Notes under the pieces: generated by a model
Database searches by the model: none
The model's input: the letters and a program-made list of their open reading frames with translations, nothing else
What the model was told of the DNA's origin: nothing
Made by a program: the position numbers and the translations under genes
Source: Paguma larvata
Taxonomy: Eukaryota; Chordata; Mammalia; Carnivora; Viverridae
Direction of reading: 5' to 3'
Assembly (NCBI GenBank): GCA_030068075.1
Contig: CM057841.1
Location: forward strand, 6,023,565 to 6,087,564
DNA: 64,000 nt
Shown here: positions 62,301-64,000 of the stretch, one piece after another
Numbering within the stretch: position 1 is the first letter of the stretch
Layout: every line of letters starts with the position of its first letter

Positions 62301-63528
62301 CTTAAAGCAAAGAAGTAACAGTGAAGTATGTGTTGACATTATTGGAGGAATGTGTCTACATTGACTCACTGAATCACATCCAGTTGAATTACTAAATTGA
62401 ATCACAACAAGAAATAAGTCCAGGGGATGCTTTTCAATAAATGGGAGTGGGATTCTTGTTGCAGATGTGGCTGCTGAATATTACTGAAACCATAAGGTCA
62501 CAGAGTAGTAGAGGCTGCACCAGGAGGACACAGGACAGGGTGTGGCACAGGGAAGCAAAGCAGATGTACAACTTCTTCCACAAAGGCTTTCAGCAGGAAC
62601 TTGTCTTCCAGTGACATTTAAGGCCATGCAGAGGCATATGAAAGCCCAGGAAAATCCAATGGCAACAAACGAGTGGGAGTCCAAGGTCATTGTCAGGATA
62701 CTGTCCACCTTGGGGCAAAACATAGGCAGGTAGGTGTGGCAGAGAACTTCAGAATGAGTGTTAAGAGATATGGGTAGGATGTGGCAATGGCCACTGGCAA
62801 TGGCACCAAAACCCTGGTTGGAAAGGACAGGTTGCTGATGTGATGTGAACATAGCGCTGATATCACACACTCCCCAGATGCCATCCACAAGGGCCAGCCT
62901 CCCTCTGAGCCCACCATGCCATGGCTAAGGTCATGTCCCTCCTGTGGTGCAGAACGGACTCTTCCAAACCTCTAGGTGAGCAATTACATGGAGGATACAA
63001 GCATTGAAGGGGAAAACTTCCAGGTGAGTGGTCACTACTAGGCCAGGGCAATTCAGCACACAACAGACCACAGGAGAGATCTAAAAGCTATAAAGAGAAC
63101 TGAGCAGGAGGCTTGAAAAACAGCTCATAGTCCAGGTAAGTAGAGGCCATGAGGATGCAAGTAATTCCTGGCACGGCCCAGCACAAGGAAATATCAGTTA
63201 AAATAAGGAGTAAAACCTAAGGTACAGAGATGCTATGGACCTAAACACAGTAACTGGCTAGGGAGAGGGCAAGCAAGGTAGATCCTTAGGCTCACTGTAA
63301 AAGTACTAAATCTTGCCCTGTAAGGCAGATGTTGGAGCACGAGGAAGGAAGAGATCAGTGCAAACAGTCCAGCCCTATCAACCACAGCACGTGCTCAGGA
63401 ACTGGGGACAGAAGCAGTGTCCATGGTTCTGATGTGAGAAGGACAGAGCACCATCTGGGGAAAGCAGGGTTGGAGAGTGGGGATGCAAAGCTTAGACCAG
63501 GGCACTGGGGAGGGCATGAGTGCCTTGC
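62301..63528 (-). other. Gene D intron 2
   Basis: 1.2 kb, homologous in part to gene A intron 2 on both sides of the L1 complex (6600-6850, 7300-7440, and 17930-18400). It contains no L1 or SINE, so it may show the ancestral intron before the L1 entered the A/B lineage. Confidence 0.6.
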
Positions 63529-63659
63529 CCGGTGAGGATATGAGTATATAAATGCAAAGTTCTTCAGATTCACATTGTGGTACAGGCATCTCTGAAACTC
63601 ATCCAGGAACCCCGTCTCATCCCACAGATGCAAAAGCATGTCCTCAAATGTCACAGTGT
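63529..63659 (-). pseudogene. Gene D exon 2: KRAB-A box, decayed
   Basis: Legible as DTVTFEDMLLHLWDETGF, then [20 protein letters not shown]. One base is missing after the acceptor relative to gene A, so splicing from a phase-0 exon 1 would hit a stop. The EEW is lost (WDET), MLE is NLK, there is an eight-base insertion before the end, and the donor is GC instead of GT. A functional KRAB box is not possible from this copy. Confidence 0.88.
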
Positions 63660-64000
63660 CTGTCATGATAGGGACAGATGAATTCAGGAGTAACCTCTCT
63701 GAGATCCAACAATACAAACTCATCTTCCTCCAGAGATCCACATCTCAGAGGAGATACCAGTCCTTGGTCTCACTGATGCCTATGCTCTCCTCTTGGTCAT
63801 ACTAATATTCTGCTCAGACCTCACTAACAACAGGCAGGTGGGCAGATAGATCCCATATAAGCAGTGGGCCTGGCCTGCAGGGTGCAAACCCACCTGCCAA
63901 GCAATAACCCTGGGGCCCCCAAGATCATGGCCCCCAGATACAACCAAACCTGGCTTCACAACTCTACCTTCAGTCCCCATACCAAGACCCTAGAGCCATC
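63660..64000 (-). other. Gene D intron 1, runs off the window
   Basis: Homologous to the intron 1 start of A, B and C (GGGACAGATGAA, GAGGAGATACCAG, CAACAGGCAG). Exon 1 and promoter of gene D, if they exist, lie beyond the right edge. Confidence 0.6.

Noticed and set aside
63355..63741. 128-residue minus ORF as an intact KRAB protein
   Set aside because: Continuous only because it reads through the acceptor and donor; with correct splice sites the KRAB exon is out of frame and the donor is GC.

Overview
This is mammalian nuclear DNA, almost certainly from a cat-family carnivore. The window carries about forty copies of the tRNA-Lys-derived carnivore SINE (CAN-SINE, feline type), recognisable by the tRNA-like head, the CT-rich middle and the AATAAA-rich tail. 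It also holds old L1, L2, MIR, Tigger1/MER2 DNA transposons and several solo retroviral LTRs. Genes have introns, and there are no operons or bacterial features.

The genic content is a tandem cluster of KRAB C2H2 zinc-finger genes, all on the minus strand and all built to one plan: exon 1 (33 coding bases, MAAAAPRDPAQ type), exon 2 (KRAB-A box), and one long exon 3 (degenerate spacer plus finger array). Gene A (exons 21439-21471, 18420-18546, 3718-6521; 987 aa, 27 finger units) and gene B (exons 44794-44826, 41969-42092, 35583-37903; 825 aa, 21 finger units) look intact. Gene C keeps a promoter and exon 1 (60355-60387) but only about 20 bases of its KRAB exon (56674-56694) and no finger exon. 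Gene D, at the right edge, is a pseudogene with a frame-broken KRAB exon (63529-63659) and a finger exon reduced to about one finger (61650-62300). The KRAB/spacer sequence resembles the group I remember as ZNF551/ZNF416/ZNF256/ZNF814/ZNF587 of human 19q13.43. I cannot assign one-to-one orthology from the sequence alone.

Layout: 1-3717, 3' flank and 3' UTR of A; 3718-6521, A finger exon; 6.5-18.4 kb, A intron 2, filled by an old L1 that is itself interrupted by SINEs, MER2 and Tigger1; 18.4-21.8 kb, KRAB exon, intron 1 (with L2) and CpG promoter of A; 22-32.8 kb, intergenic (POLR1D pseudogene, L1, nested LTRs, a 134-bp perfect direct repeat beside a TG microsatellite); 32.8-45.2 kb, gene B, with an RPL10A pseudogene in intron 2; 45.2-56 kb, intergenic repeats; 56-60.7 kb, gene C remnant; 60.7 kb to the end, gene D pseudogene.

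Exon, intron, promoter and 3' flank of the units can be aligned by eye, so the cluster arose by tandem duplication. An L1 in the 3' flank, an L1 in intron 2 and an L2 in intron 1 are shared between units. Most SINEs and the solo LTRs are unit-specific and therefore younger. A and B presumably encode nuclear transcriptional repressors: the KRAB-A box recruits the TRIM28/KAP1 complex and the finger arrays read DNA, often retroelement sequence. Three promoters share a ZNF143/THAP11-like element and a GGAAGT-plus-GC-box module.
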